Positions 1 to 12,021 are shown, counted from the stretch's first letter. The stretch is 64,000 nt of DNA from Paracyclopina nana (GCA_019096065.1 JAGUCH010000005.1:3906001-3970000), one strand, 5' to 3'. Notes: generated by a model from the letters alone, not told the origin. Numbers and translations are program-made.

Positions 1-872
1 GCAAAAAAGTAACGCTCTGAGGGCATTTTTCCAATGTACAATGATTTCCAAAGGCCTGGGAACTGTTTCGAGACGTTCACACATAAGCCTTATTGCTATA
101 ATAATACGTATACGTAAGAACTAAGAAAAACTGTTTTAAAAACGGACAGACTAGCTCGTTTTCGGCAGTAAGTTCTGCAAAAATTGTCTCACGATCAAAG
201 ATTCTTTCCCACTTCACAAACAGAAGGAGGAGGGATGCATCCACTTTCTGACATGGTGACGCAAAAATATTGCTGGCAGCTGTAACATGTACGCGAAAAA
301 AATATTGGCATTGAAATTAGAAACTAGATCGCATATTACGCATTGCCTGTTTACCAAGAAGGCACGATATACACCTTGATAACTGAAACATGTGAAATAT
401 ATGCAATATTCAGATCCTCATCACGTCAATTAATTAAAGTTGTGTTGTGCAATGTGCAATTTGATTTTGCATTAATATACTACGTTTAATTCTAATTGTG
501 AATATGCATTGATATGGGTTACCCAGTATGTATAGAAGCTATCAATTGCACTCTTCTCCCCATATATAATCCACAGAAGTGTACCACCAAAGTAAAAGCC
601 GCGCGATGGTAAAAGTGAAAGCTCCTCCCTAGCTCGCGATGCGATTGGCTGGAAGTTGCCGCGAGGCCGCGAACGCAAGGCCGGTCATTTTGGAGGCTGT
701 CAACCGCAGACTCTCCAAAGTTGTTGGGGAGAATCATTTTGCCCACTGCATTCAACTCGAGTTGTCATTTACACAACTAGCTGTACGACATTTGTAGTGA
801 GCCCTTTTGGCAAGGAAACCTCTGCTTTTGGCTCTGACATCTCAACACAAATTGAAAACCTGACTTATAAGA
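1..872. other. Upstream region of the Fer2-like gene
   Basis: No convincing coding exon was seen. The sequence is AT-rich to about 560 and less so afterwards. It should contain the promoter and 5' UTR of the bHLH gene that starts at 873, but no clear TATA/initiator pair was identified. Short open frames on both strands here have no recognisable content. Confidence 0.5.
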
Positions 873-2060
873 ATGGCCTCACACCATCTCGCGGCCTCAG
901 TCGGTGCATCGACGCAACCTCAGCCACAATCTCTGCAATATTTTAATAACAACAATAATTCCTACTACGCCAATGAGGTCATGTCTGCTGGAATGCATGG
1001 AGCATATGACATGGAGGCTGCAGAGTCCAGCCCTGGAGGTCAAAGGCGTAGAGCCTCGCCGACCTCGGCCGGTGGACCTCATCACGGCCATGGAGTTGTG
1101 AGCAGTAGCACGAGCGGAAATCGCGATGATGTGAGTCCAATTCCGCAATGTAGCAGTTCTGGTTATGGCTGCTCCACCAACCACCAAGCCTACTTAGGTA
1201 AATAATTGCATGCATATAGAGATTTTTAAATACCAAAATCGCATATGCGTAGCATTCATCAAATAAGGCATTTTGAATATTGCCTTTTCAGGCATTTGTC
1301 AGCACAGAATGTCTCACAATTTTCGTACTATGATTTTGGGCAAATTATTTTTTCTTTCTGAAGGTGCTCAATTGTTACCCAATTTAAGATAAGGTAAATG
1401 AACTTAATACTCTATCTTTTAAAAGGTGATGAAATTGAAAATTCAGAAGAAAGCGAGTACTTTTCACCTTCTACGCCCGGAGGAGGAAATGGGCAAAATC
1501 ACGGAAATGGGGGCGCGAATTTTCGATACCGCCAAAATTCCACCCCAAATGGACGCGAGCGAAAACGAGTCTTGAGGTATAAAAAGAAATTTCCTTTGTC
1601 GCCACTCAAATGCTAATTTTGGTTCATTAAAAAGTAGCGCTTCAAGCATCAACTCCGCGTTTGATGAGCTTCGCCAGCACGTCCCAACTTTTCCCTATGA
1701 AAAGAGACTTTCCAAAATTGACACCTTGAGGTTGGCGATTGCCTACATAGCTCTCCTAAGGGAAATCCTCGACCACTCGGAGGCCATGGAGCCATTGTCA
1801 TATATTGACCGATGCTTCCGCGGAGAAATTCGTACAGCCCAATCTGCTGAATGGAACACGAGCGATCTTACTGCCAGGCTTGCCTGGATTAATTGGGAGA
1901 ATCTGGGAATCGAGCCAGGACGTCGTGGAGTCCTAGCTAATTTGCAGCTCTCAGGAAATTCCCTGGGCCCGCCACACATGGGACACCCCATGGGGCTTCC
2001 GCCCCACTGCACCCTCATCATGGACATCATCACCACCAGGGATATCACCAGGGCCTGTGA
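873..2060 (+). CDS. Fer2: Fer2-like (48-related 2 / PTF1A-related) bHLH transcription factor
   Basis: Class II bHLH factor predicted to bind E-boxes as a heterodimer with a Daughterless/E-protein. Exons are 873-1197, 1426-1576 and 1638-2060; the phases agree, and the second intron splits the basic region. The basic segment RERKR is followed by helix-loop-helix [10 protein letters not shown]...[27 protein letters not shown] (roughly residues 150-208), then the family's conserved tail [21 protein letters not shown]. The N-terminus is rich in Ser, Gly, Asn and His. About 299 aa if one base is missing from the C run at 2002-2005: without it the frame runs on as unrelated sequence to 2283, with it the protein ends in a His-rich tail at a TGA at 2058-2060. 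In Drosophila, Fer2 acts in clock and dopaminergic neurons; that role is not shown here. The orthology is from recognition of the motif, not an alignment. Confidence 0.85.
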
Positions 2061-2655
2061 AAAGTTCTCACGTGGCTCCCGCTGGGAATCTGTCAGTAGC
2101 CACTGGCTAATTTCCATGTCATTGTTTGAGAGAGGAGCACAACAGGTTCAGCCCTATTATTTATCTAGTCAATCTGAAATGTGTGATATGTACTACAGGG
2201 TGCATCAGATATTGAAAGCATTGAATGGGCGGCTTTGGCGGCGCGCGTATATAGTAAATAGTGTGCACTACTTTCTAAACTGATCTCTTCTTGAGAAAGC
2301 TGTTATATATGAATTGTATGGCGATTGCTAATAATGTACAAATGTTGTTGACCAGCAAATAAACTAAATACCATGATGAACCACTCTGTGATGGTTTTGC
2401 TGTTACAATCTCCACAACAATGTAAAAGCTTCCTGCTGCCCCATGTCACACCTACTCGCGGAAAAAAGAAAGCAGATGCTGAAAAGCTCAAAGACCCCCA
2501 AGGGATACCAGCATTTATGGTCTCGTGCTGGACACAAAAGAACCCATTATTGACTTCATTTTCGTCGCACGTCCCAAAAGATTACAACTTGTTTTGATTA
2601 CAGACTTTAACTTATCTTATCTGCACTTGCCCTATTGCTCGATCAAAAAAATATC
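2061..2655 (+). other. Intergenic region, Fer2-like to GH31 gene
   Basis: About 600 bp that holds the Fer2-like 3' UTR and the GH31 promoter/5' UTR. An AATAAA at 2358-2363 could be the Fer2-like polyadenylation signal. A TATATAG at 2249-2255 is possible promoter material but has no clear initiator. No coding exon was supported. Confidence 0.4.
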
Positions 2656-5065
2656 ATGGAGAAGTTGCAGACTATCATTTTCTTCTGCCTAATAATTTTC
2701 TGTTCAAAAGCTTCTTCTTCTGGTTCAATTAGAATTGATCGCAGCGATGACATCTCCAGCATATCAATCGAGTTCAAAGGAGTGAAGCTACTTGAGCACA
2801 GTGAAGCGAGACCTTTGCTATCTCTGGGTTTTGGAACCTTTGAAGCTGTTGATAACCAGGGAAATTTTGACATCACCGATGAAATTTCAACAAGACTGAG
2901 TCTTAACAAAGCAGATGCCTATCCAAGTTTGATAACATCTTAAAGTGCATTTTGATTTATTTCTAACTATTTTTTTAAAGGCGGCCATCAAATTATCATT
3001 GAATTGAAAAGCAGCGAAGATGAAAATGTCAGCGTGACTCTTGTGCTTGAAGAAAATAGTGATGGCCAATGTGAAATCACTCTGGACTTGCAACGATCAC
3101 AGATTTCAGCATCAAAATTCAACTTGTGGTTCCTCACGCTTCCCGCTGAGCAAAATGAGTACGTTTGGGGCGGGGGAGAGCAGTTCACCTACTTGAATTT
3201 GCGTCAAGGCGCAACTTACCCAATATGGTCCAGAGAACAAGGGGTTGGCAGAAATAAATCGAGTCCTTTAACGCAAGTAAGTTAGCCTTCGATATTTTGC
3301 GGGATTTATATTGGCCTTATCATAAAAACCAATGAACCAAACAACTGATCATCATGGTAGGTTGGGTTTATTCAACATATTTTGTTGCGCTTATTTTGAA
3401 AATATTTTTAGATCGTTGATTTGGTTGCGGGAGCAGGCGGAGACTATCATACTACATATTGGCCTCAGCCAAGCTTTTTGTCATCCAGAGGATACCATTT
3501 TGAGCTTACTTACCCAACTTACTCTGAACTACGCCTACTTCCGCTCAGTGATGACGTCACAAAGGGGCATGAGATTTACTGGCACTACTCGCCTAACAAG
3601 CAGCATCCTTGTGTGGCTTGCAAACTTGTGTTTACTGTAGAACCCACGCTGATGGAAATTGTTCAGAAAATCAACCCAGGCCAACCCGAAATTCCAGAAT
3701 GGACTTATAATGGAGCCATTCTTGGAATCCAGGGTGGAACTCAGAGAATGCTGGAAATCATTGATCAGGCTAAAAGTGCTCAAGTTGCTGTGAGTGGCGT
3801 TTGGATTCAGGACTGGTCAGGCAAAATTGTCACTGATTTTGGATCCAGAGTCTTTTGGAACTGGAAGTGGAACTCAACCTGGTACCCTGACCTGGATGTG
3901 GTAATTCAGGATTTACTAGAAGAAGAGATCAGAGTTACTGCCTACATCACTCCCCACCTCAACACAAATGGAGACATATACCAAGAACACCAAGAAGAAG
4001 ATTTATGGCTTACAGATAATGATGGATCAGTCTTGACTCAAGATTTTGGCCAGTTCAATGTATCCACTGTGGACATTTTGAAGCAAGATCCAGAATGCAA
4101 CTGTCTCAATCCTGCCAGGATCTGGTACAAAGAATTGATCAAGAGTAATCTAATTGATCTTGGATTTGCTGGATGGATGGCTGACTTTGGAGAATATACT
4201 CCCACCAATGGAGCTACCAAATTTGGAGGGAGATGGTGGGGCAATGATGGTGATGAAATTCTGCACAGCTTTATTCCTCAGCATTGGGCCAGCTTGAACA
4301 GGGAAGCCATTGAAGAAGCTGGAAAGCTTGGGGAAATTATGTTCTGGATGAGATCGGGAGGGATATCATCTAAATACGACCAGGTGATGTCATGGGCTGG
4401 AGATCAGACTGTGGATTGGACGAAATCTGATGGTCTGCCGAGCTCTATCATTGCTGCACTTTCCTTAGCTGTATCTGGAATGGGATTGAGTCATAGTGAC
4501 ATTGGAGGGTATACATCTTTACCACAACTTGGTGAAGAGCTAGGACCAATCAGGGACCAGGAGCTCTTATTAAGATGGGCAGAATACTCTGTTTTTACTC
4601 CTCTCATGAGAACCCATGAAGGTAACAGGCCACTTGAGAATGTCCAAGTTTATGATGATAGGAAACTTTTGAAAAATTCGGAAGGCTAACGCGAATGCAC
4701 AAGGATCTTGCCCCATACATAAGAGGGGCTGTGAGACAAAATGCCCACCTTGGTGTGCCTGTGATGAGACCACTGTTTTTGATGTATGAATCTGACTTGC
4801 AAGGATACGAGGCAGAGCACCAATACATGTTTGGTGATGACATCCTCGTTGCACCTGTCCTCGAGCCAGGTGTTCAAGATTGGCATGTTTATTTGCCTGG
4901 TCCTGAGGAATGGATTTGGTTCTGGGACATTCTTGATGATCCAGTTTCCATTCCAGGTCAGCAATCTATTATTGCTTATTCTCCCATGGGACTTCCCCCG
5001 TGTTTTACAAAGCTTCTTCAATTTATAAAGACTTGTTCAGACAAATAGCAATGAATTATCAATAA
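2656..5065 (+). CDS. Secreted GH31 glycosidase, predicted sulfoquinovosidase (YihQ-like)
   Basis: Predicted to release sulfoquinovose from plant/algal sulfolipid (SQDG) or its glyceryl derivative. Exons are 2656-2899 (or donor 2926), 2981-3276 and 3412-5065; about 731 aa. The N-terminus is a signal peptide, so it is probably secreted, for example into the gut. Motif GGEQFTYLNLR lies in the N-terminal domain. The catalytic domain has VWIQDWSG (Q about 313), R at +13 and W at +16 in FGSRVFWNW, nucleophile D in GWMADFGEY (about 438), acid/base D in SWAGDQTVDW (about 511), and Y in GGYTS exactly 36 residues later. These match the catalytic and sulfonate-binding Q/R/W/Y set described for E. coli YihQ. 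Two frame breaks (near 4661-4676 and at C-run 4995-4999) are each repaired by one extra base; after them the reading returns to conserved GH31 sequence, with C-terminal PPVFYK. The introns and leader show it is a eukaryotic gene, not bacterial contamination. Confidence 0.85.
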
Positions 5066-5066
5066 A
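5061..5066 (+). terminator. Polyadenylation signal AATAAA, GH31 gene
   Basis: AATAAA overlaps the predicted stop codon of the GH31 gene. This would give a very short 3' UTR and matches the tight spacing to the next gene, which is convergent. Confidence 0.4.
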
Positions 5067-5275
5067 ATCAATCGAATGTTTGAAGGAAAATCATTGTACT
5101 AATTCGGCTGCCAAAAGGGCGGCTCTGTCGATTTGGTATAGGCAACGGTCTACTAGTCGGAGTGCTGAGTTGGTGTTGTTATCACAGGGAGAGATATGCT
5201 TTCGAAAATATGTAGTAGTAGATTGTTCAACTGTTGTTTGGCCTAATTTGCTTCGCTTGCCAATGTGGCAGCAAA

Positions 5276-7410
5276 TTATGCTTCAGCAGGTGGATCTTCG
5301 CCAGTTTCTTCTGTAGCTGGTTCCTCTGCTTGTGCAGCATCTTCCTCATCGAGTTCTTCTGCTGCAGTATCTTCCTCAGCAGCTGGTTCCTCTGCTGGAG
5401 GTTCCTCTGCTTCTTGGGGAGCTTCAGCTTCTTCTACTGGAGGCTCTTCTTCAGGGGCAGGATCTTCAGGGGCAGGTTCTTCTTCAGGCGCTGGTTCTTC
5501 TTCAGGCGCAGGTTCTTCTTCAGGCGCAGGTTCTTCTTCAGGTGCAGCCTCTTCCTCTGAAAATAGACACAGTTAAATATTTTATAATCCTAAGAGAACA
5601 TCTTCCGTATTATCTGCTTAACCTTTAGGCGAAAATCAATTTATTCTCAATATTAGCCATGCAAGAAAGATAAGCTATAAGCTATGCATTGCAAGGCCAA
5701 GTATTTGTGTACTGAATCAACTCAGACTTGGGGGATTGAAATTGGCAGGTACATTGATTGGCTGCCAGTATTGTTCTCATGCTGAATATTCTAGCATACT
5801 CACCCTCCACAGCTGCTTCCAAGGGCTCATCAGGAACCGCAACAACCACTGGCTCTTCAATAACTGGGGCCACTTCTGTGATGATAAGCCTTTCATTTTT
5901 CTTTAGTGGCCCGGGGTCCTGAAAATGCAACATTTTAGCCTTTTCTTGTGTATGTACCATGCGATGAAGGTCGCAGCGCAGGCTATATATACAATTTTCT
6001 TATTATTATGATTAAGCCAGTCATGCGATTTTTAAGCATATTCGCTAGCTCCTGCTGCTGGTACTCCAGTGTACGACGTACAAATACGTAGTACATATGG
6101 TGGAGCGGCCACTGTTTTCGCTAATATTTGAATAGCTACAATGCAATGCTAATTTAGCCTGATGCGTGATTTGAACACACGCGATGTGTATTTCTGAACC
6201 CCCAATAGAGTATTTATGGGAAAGGCAATTTCGGATCCAGGCTTTTATGGCAGTTCTACACTGCAACATTTGTAATGTAGGAAATGTCCTGTTCGTACAT
6301 ATTGACAACAAAGTATTTGAAAAAGAGGGTGGCCATAATTATTTTTTGAGGAACTTTCAGACTGATTGAGTGAGACTTGCTGCGTGTAGAAATCGATTAT
6401 TAATGGAAGAAGGTCTAAATGCATAATGCACGCAGCAGCAAATCCCACAAGTCACAGTAGCAATTGAAAGTGGGAGGAAAATTCCCTTTTCTTTGGGTGT
6501 AGCTGAAAATAAAGCTCAATAACGATTCAAATGAAGAGTTCGAGATTTGGAAGGGTTTTAAACTGTTCGATCTTGATTGCGGCTTACACATCGACATTTC
6601 GCCACAACAATCGATACGCAGTCACAAAATGCTTGTTTCCAAGTAATTCCAGTCTCTAAGGAGGTAATTTATACTAAATAAAAAATACCAGTAATTGTGC
6701 ACAAAAATACAGAGCTTATATATAATATGCTGCAAGTTTTCGGGTGACCACATAAAAATGGCTGCTGTAATAGCTGCGATAAATTGCAAGGCTGTTTTGC
6801 GCTACACTGAAGTATTAAATGTATAAACTAAAGCATAAAAGCAGCTAAATATAACACAATATCGAAGCCTTTGCTTTGGCCGACCTTAATCAATTGGTCG
6901 TCGTCGTTAGATGGCGGAAGAGGCTTTATTAAGGCAGTATTTGGCCTTGACAACGACTCTGAAGCTCTACTTGACAATGAGCCAGATGAGCCCACTCTAG
7001 AGTCCCCAGTGAAGGCTTCCACAGCCTTGATGGCTCTCATTGGAATTTGGAAAGGCTTATTTCTAGGCCTAGGCGTGTCGCATTGTTTTAGTTTGGAATC
7101 AATGGCCATAGTTAGGGGAGTGTCATCAGGACTAATTAGTTTTTCAGGGCCTGAATCGGCCTTCAGTTTCTCTTCATTTTTGTATTTTGTATTTCAGCAA
7201 GAGACTCTTTGAAATGCTCAGAGATGTTCAGAGATGACTTGGTTGAAGACACGACTGAAGAGGACAACGACGCTTCGTTGATGGAGTTGCTCTGAACATC
7301 GGGTAGAATATCTAGCTTGTGTATCTTACATTTTGTACTGAATGCGGTACCTTGTAATCTTTCGAGAGAGGCTCAATGGCAGTCGATTCAGAACTCGGTC
7401 CACACCCCAT
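5276..7410 (-). CDS. Acidic Glu/Pro/Ala-repeat protein with MGCGPS myristoylation-type N-terminus
   Basis: Four exons on the minus strand: 7351-7410, 6885-7315, 5804-5918 and 5276-5556; about 295 aa. The product begins MGCGPSSES, a good N-myristoylation signal with an adjacent Cys for palmitoylation, so membrane attachment is inferred. A Ser/Thr-rich middle follows, with DTPRPRNKPFQIPMRAIKAVEAF as the most ordered part. The C-terminal ~90 residues are almost only Glu, Pro, Ala and Asp, with a (APEEEP)n-type repeat. One base is missing in the run of five T at 7177-7181 (A on the coding strand); adding it joins the two halves of exon 2. The ATG at 5960 is intronic: an acceptor TTTTCAG sits just before exon 3. 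I recognise no family. The plus-strand Ser/Ala/Gly-rich frame at 5265-5576 is the antisense shadow of the repeat. Confidence 0.65.
5919..6884 (-). other. Large intron of the acidic-protein gene
   Basis: Phase-0 intron of 966 bp between exons 2 and 3. It contains AT-rich sequence and several short open frames without recognisable content. I see no gene or repeat in it. Confidence 0.5.
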
Positions 7411-8436
7411 GTTTTCTGATTCTATACGCTATTATTGAAAATTGTAGCAGGACAATCCAGAGGCACCTAGGTCGAACACAAGACTGAAAGCTTTCATGGC
7501 TCAGGAATGCTACACACATCAATAATTCAGCAGCCACTGTACTACATGCAGTGACGTCCTACTACTAAAGTAGCGCGATACTTAGTATATTCTACGTACG
7601 CTGGTTATGAAAACGAGCTGTATTATTGCTAGTTAGGCCCATATTGTGGGTTTGCGAGCCTGTCTAATGACTTTGAGAGTATCCCTATATTAATTATGAT
7701 ATAATATGCTCTTTTGCCCTATGCAATACATGAGGAAATCCAAGGAGACATTGATTGACCACGAAAGCTTTAATTTTTCAGAGAGAAGAAAAGAGGACTT
7801 TTGAGGAAAAAACTGTGCGTCATAAATCCTATTGTGGACTTGCATTTTCGCGTGGTAAGATACACTAGTAGATTTAGTACCACGCACTCAAGTCTTTTTT
7901 ATATCAAAACGTGCACAGCTGCTGCAGGCTTGGTTTTTAAAGGTCAAACATGTGGAGCTTATTGCATAGAAGAAGCAAGCCAGTGGTTGTAGTATATAAC
8001 CACTTTTCAAGGCACATACCAAATGCTGAAGACTCAGATTCATCAATGCATTTTCTACCAGTTCGATATATATTTTTGGACTGAGCGCAGGTAACCAATT
8101 TCACTTTGGCTTGTCCTATTTCTTCCTTCGTTCTGATCAAGCCTCGAAAATATTTAGCTGGTCACTACATTACTGTGGCTCTTTAAAAAATGAGAGCGTG
8201 GAAAACTAGTGGGATAATTGCTTATTCATGAACTCACTCTTATAATCAAAACATGGCTTAACTGAAAAGCCAAAGACCATATACATAATTGAATTTGTTC
8301 GTCCAAATACTCTCTCTGAATTTTCATTCGAATTGTAATCTGCTTTTCAAAGGTCCGCGTAGTTACTTGACCTTTGTTCTATTATTGATTGTTTTGACTT
8401 CTGAAACAAATGTGCTGAATTGGCTGAATTCATAAG
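7411..8436. other. Divergent intergenic region
   Basis: Between the start of the acidic-protein gene (minus) and the CD36-like gene (plus), so it should carry both promoters. AT-rich, no clear TATA/initiator pair found, and no supported coding exon. Confidence 0.45.
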
Positions 8437-10615
8437 ATGGCAATTTTCTCGCAAAGTTGCAAAACTTCTGCGTTACTGGGCATTAGTTCTAGTGTTTTGG
8501 CAATAGCCATTTTAGTTAAATGGGTGCTTTTGCCAATTGTGATAGAAAAACAAATTAAAACCAACCTTGAACTCATCGAGGGAACTCAAGGCTATGAAAC
8601 TTGGGTAATTATTATTGTCCACTTTTGACAGTTTATTGATTATTATCTTTGCATGCTGCAAATCACGCCTTCTTTTTTGGCAGGTGGAACCCAATAATGA
8701 AATATACACAAAATACTACTTTTATCACGTGGAGAATCCGGACGCAATCAAGAACGGATCCAAGCCGAAAGTGATTGAAATTGGCCCATATGTCTATAAA
8801 GAAGTGAGAAAAAAGCTCAACATTGTTCCATTGGGGGATGACACCTTGGCATATGGTCAATGGATCAGTTACACTTTTGATCCTGATCAAACCAGAAAAG
8901 ACAATTGCTTCAACCCATTAACTAATGATTATTGCAAAGCCAGGTAAATATAAATCGCATTTCGTAGCTAATTAGCTGAAAAACCATAATGCATAATAGA
9001 TAGAAAGCAATTAAAAGCATAGCAAATCAACTAATTGTAATCCCATTTTCAGGGACAACGTGACTGTAATCAATAGTGCCCTGGTTGGTATGATTGATTT
9101 GATTCTAGGCCTGCCAAATTTGCCCAGCCCAATTGAAGGGTCTACCATACAAGACGCGATTTTCTTGCTTTTACAGACATACTTACTTGCTGAAACAGCA
9201 GTCTTCCCAGATGACCTTTTCCACACATTCCCTGTTGATGACATTCTTTGGCAGGGTCACAGTCCTGGTATCATCAAGATGATTTTTTCCATCATAGACC
9301 TGATCAAATCTGTGATTAAATTGGATTTGAATGAATATTTGCCTCCACAGTTAGCAAATGGCACGCTGGCTTTCTTCAGAGGCAGCAATGGCACAGATAC
9401 TGATAACTTTTTTAAAATCAACCGAGGTCGTAGTGACATGAGTAAATACTGCCAAATCGAAGAACTGAATGGGAAATCCGAATTGCCAGCTTGGTGGTGG
9501 CCTGACTTGCCTTGGTCTCCATCAGCACAAAAATCAGGAGTCCACGGTAAGACAATTTTCGACACTTTGTATCCAGGCAATAATTTGTGTCAATTTTAAT
9601 GAAAAATTGCAGACACTTGTCACACACTTCAGGGGTCAGATGGTGTCTACTTTCCTCCACTGCTGGACAAGAACTACCCTTTGTGGCTGTACGTAGCAGA
9701 TTTGTGCCGATCAGTGTTTGCTGACTTCGAGTCTGAGACAGAAATCAAAGGAATCTCAGCGTGGAGATTTCGAGCCAATCTCAACCTTATCAACTACACT
9801 CATCCTGAAAACCTATGCTTTTGCCCACAATTTCGAAAATGTGCCAAACCTGATGCATCTGGTCAGGCATGGGACTTGTCAGGTTGCGAAGAGCCTTGTC
9901 TGGATGGGCTATTGTACGCATCAGGTTGCAGGGGAGTTCCTATTATACTCTCAGCCCCCATTTCTATAATGCTGATCCAGTTTTGGAGGCTTCTGTGGAT
10001 GGCCTGAAAAGTGACATTAACAAGCATGACACTTATTTAGATGTTGAGCCTCTGACAGGTGTTACCCTATCGGCTTACAAGAGAGGACAAGTAAGAGCCC
10101 CAAAATTATTCACGCAACCTTCCACAGATAATTTTCGGTATTTTAAACGCTATCAGAATCTTTAAAAATTGTTTCAGATCAATGTCCATCTAAAGCCAGT
10201 GCAAATATTGAGTGGCTTTGCCAAGGTCCCAAAGGTGATTTTTCCAGTATTTTGGGCTGAGGAAACGGCAACTTTGGATGACGAGAATGCTCTACTGTTC
10301 AAATCAATGGTGACCACTCCCTTGTTGCTTGTGGACATTTTTGTCTATACAGTGGGCTTTGCATTCAGCCCAGTTGGAATTATCGTTGCTATCTTTTTAA
10401 GGTCAAACTTAGATATGACGATCGAGGAGCAAAAGTTATGCAAGACTGATGTACTACGTAACAATCGTTTATCTCCACTTTTAATGCGGTTTTATGCTAC
10501 CCATAAAAACTTTGCAATTAAGCGTGCAAATAAGATTGTAAATGCGCTCTCAATCAAGAAGCCCTCGCTCGTAAGCCTCGCTCATCAAGGAAACGATTCT
10601 AACAACGCATGCTGA
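8437..10615 (+). CDS. CD36 / scavenger receptor class B family protein
   Basis: Two-pass receptor of the CD36/SR-B/croquemort family, which binds lipoproteins, apoptotic cells or lipophilic ligands. Exons are 8437-8604, 8684-8943, 9053-9546, 9613-10090 and 10178-10615; about 612 aa. An N-terminal membrane segment (about residues 11-35) is followed by the ectodomain with family motifs KPKVIEIGPYVYKE, VPLGDDTLAYGQW, FFKINRGRSDMSKY, DGVYFPPLL, CFC, and PHFYNADP. A second membrane segment (VDIFVYTVGFAFSPVGIIVAIFL) is near the end. One base is missing from the C run at 9955-9959; adding it restores the PHFYNADP motif. The cytoplasmic tail is about 75 residues, longer than usual, and its last 66 bases overlap the antisense kinase-like CDS. 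Confidence 0.85.
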
Positions 10616-12021
10616 CTCCATATCGATTGAGTCCATGAAGTTTTTCTGGTAATTTCCCAAAGCTTTTTGCATCTCTTCTTCCGAAGTAATATTGTCCATA
10701 TCCATCACTCCGCCTTCAGAGTAGGATTTTTCATTCAAAATGATCTATAATATTTCAGCTCACATAAGTAATTAGCTTAATAATTTTAAACGCATATTTA
10801 CTTGTGAAATAAATGTGCCAGTGAGAAAGCCAAAAGTGAAGCAGTCGTCATAGTCACTTTGAAGCTTTTCAAAAGGGTACAGGTCCTCGGAATACCCAAA
10901 AGTGACCAAGTTGCTGGTTAATTTTTCATGGTAGTGTCTCAGGAGCTCGGGCAATTTTTCCGTTCGCATGTGCTCGTCAATGCTGGAGCAAAAGAAGTAG
11001 CCTAGATCCAGAGGGAGGCGACTGTAACGAGTGAGTTGTAGATCCAACATTCTCATATCTTCCAGTTTCCCTTTGCTGTCATAGCGGAACATGAAGTTGT
11101 TGGTCCAACAATCACCATGAGCAATAGTACAGAAAAACTCATCTGTAAGAGCAGCCTTTGAGGAATGGATCAAGACCTGAAAAGCCCTTGGAGTGAAGGC
11201 CTCAACCTTCTTCACGAAATCCGGCCTATCTCCACATTTCCTATGGATCCAATCAAATTTTTGCATTGCACTCTTTCTGAATATTTTATTAGATACCTGG
11301 CAACAATTTGTGAAGCCACTCCAAACATCTGAGCCATGAATTGCTCAGATTGCTGTTGAATCACCTCATTGGAATTGGTCATCCAGCCTTCATCAAAGAG
11401 AATGTCAAAGTCTTGCCCAAACTTTTGAAGGCCACCTTCATAGCTGTGAATGAAATGATATGCTGTTGAATGCAGCATAGCCAATTGACCAAGGATCAAT
11501 TTAGCCTGATCCATGGTCACTCCCTTCATTTTGTCAGCCAGCATAAAGCCTCGTGATTTTAGATTTTCCATCACAATGACCTGAATTAGCTCGTGATTAA
11601 GTTGAGTCATGAGAAGATTCATTTCGAATTACCTCTTCGGCTAAGGATGCAAAGTGGCACTTGGGTATTAGCATGGATTCGGTCATCCCGTGCTTTTTTG
11701 CAATCCAAGCAACCTTGGCATGAGCTTTTCGTAGACAAAGCATTCTTTATCGAATATTTTGCTCGACTCGAGCCACTCCCTTCTAGCTGGATTCATGGGC
11801 ATGCACTTGCTCATGAAGGGAAACTCTTTTAGGTCACCCCCATCAATGGTGGCCTTGGCAGTGATGGCCTTCATAACACATGCAAAATTATCGCCCTTCT
11901 TCGACCCTTCCTCAACTTCAAAGCCATGAAGCTTGATTTTGGACACATCTTCTAGCCCCAATTCATGGGCTATAGCTGAGATGACGATTTGATCAGTCAA
12001 TCTGTGGCCCTCCTCTACCAT
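10550..12021 (-). CDS. EcKinase-like / CHK kinase-like protein (DUF227)
   Basis: Member of the arthropod EcKinase-like family (PF02958), distant relatives of choline/aminoglycoside kinases, proposed to phosphorylate ecdysteroids or detoxification substrates. Exons are 11633-12021, 11297-11580, 10802-11276 and 10550-10744; about 447 aa. It shows the catalytic-loop motif HGDCWTNNFMF (His about 278) and the metal-binding DLQ of MLDLQLTRYSRLPLDLGYFF. An extra base in the run of six T at 11694-11699 (A on the coding strand) is needed to join ...RLLGLQ to KHGMTESMLIPKCHF in exon 1. The last exon overlaps tail-to-tail with the CD36-like CDS. The true substrate cannot be inferred. Confidence 0.85.

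Noticed and set aside
2656..5065. Idea that the YihQ-like gene is bacterial contamination
   Set aside because: It has GT-AG introns, a eukaryotic signal peptide and base composition like its neighbours, and it lies between arthropod genes.
5265..5576. Plus-strand Ala/Ser/Gly-rich frame and neighbouring low-complexity plus-strand frames
   Set aside because: They are antisense to the Glu/Pro/Ala repeat of the minus-strand acidic protein, whose exons splice in phase.
9257..9580. Minus-strand frame within the CD36-like gene
   Set aside because: Antisense to a conserved CD36 exon; no homology of its own.
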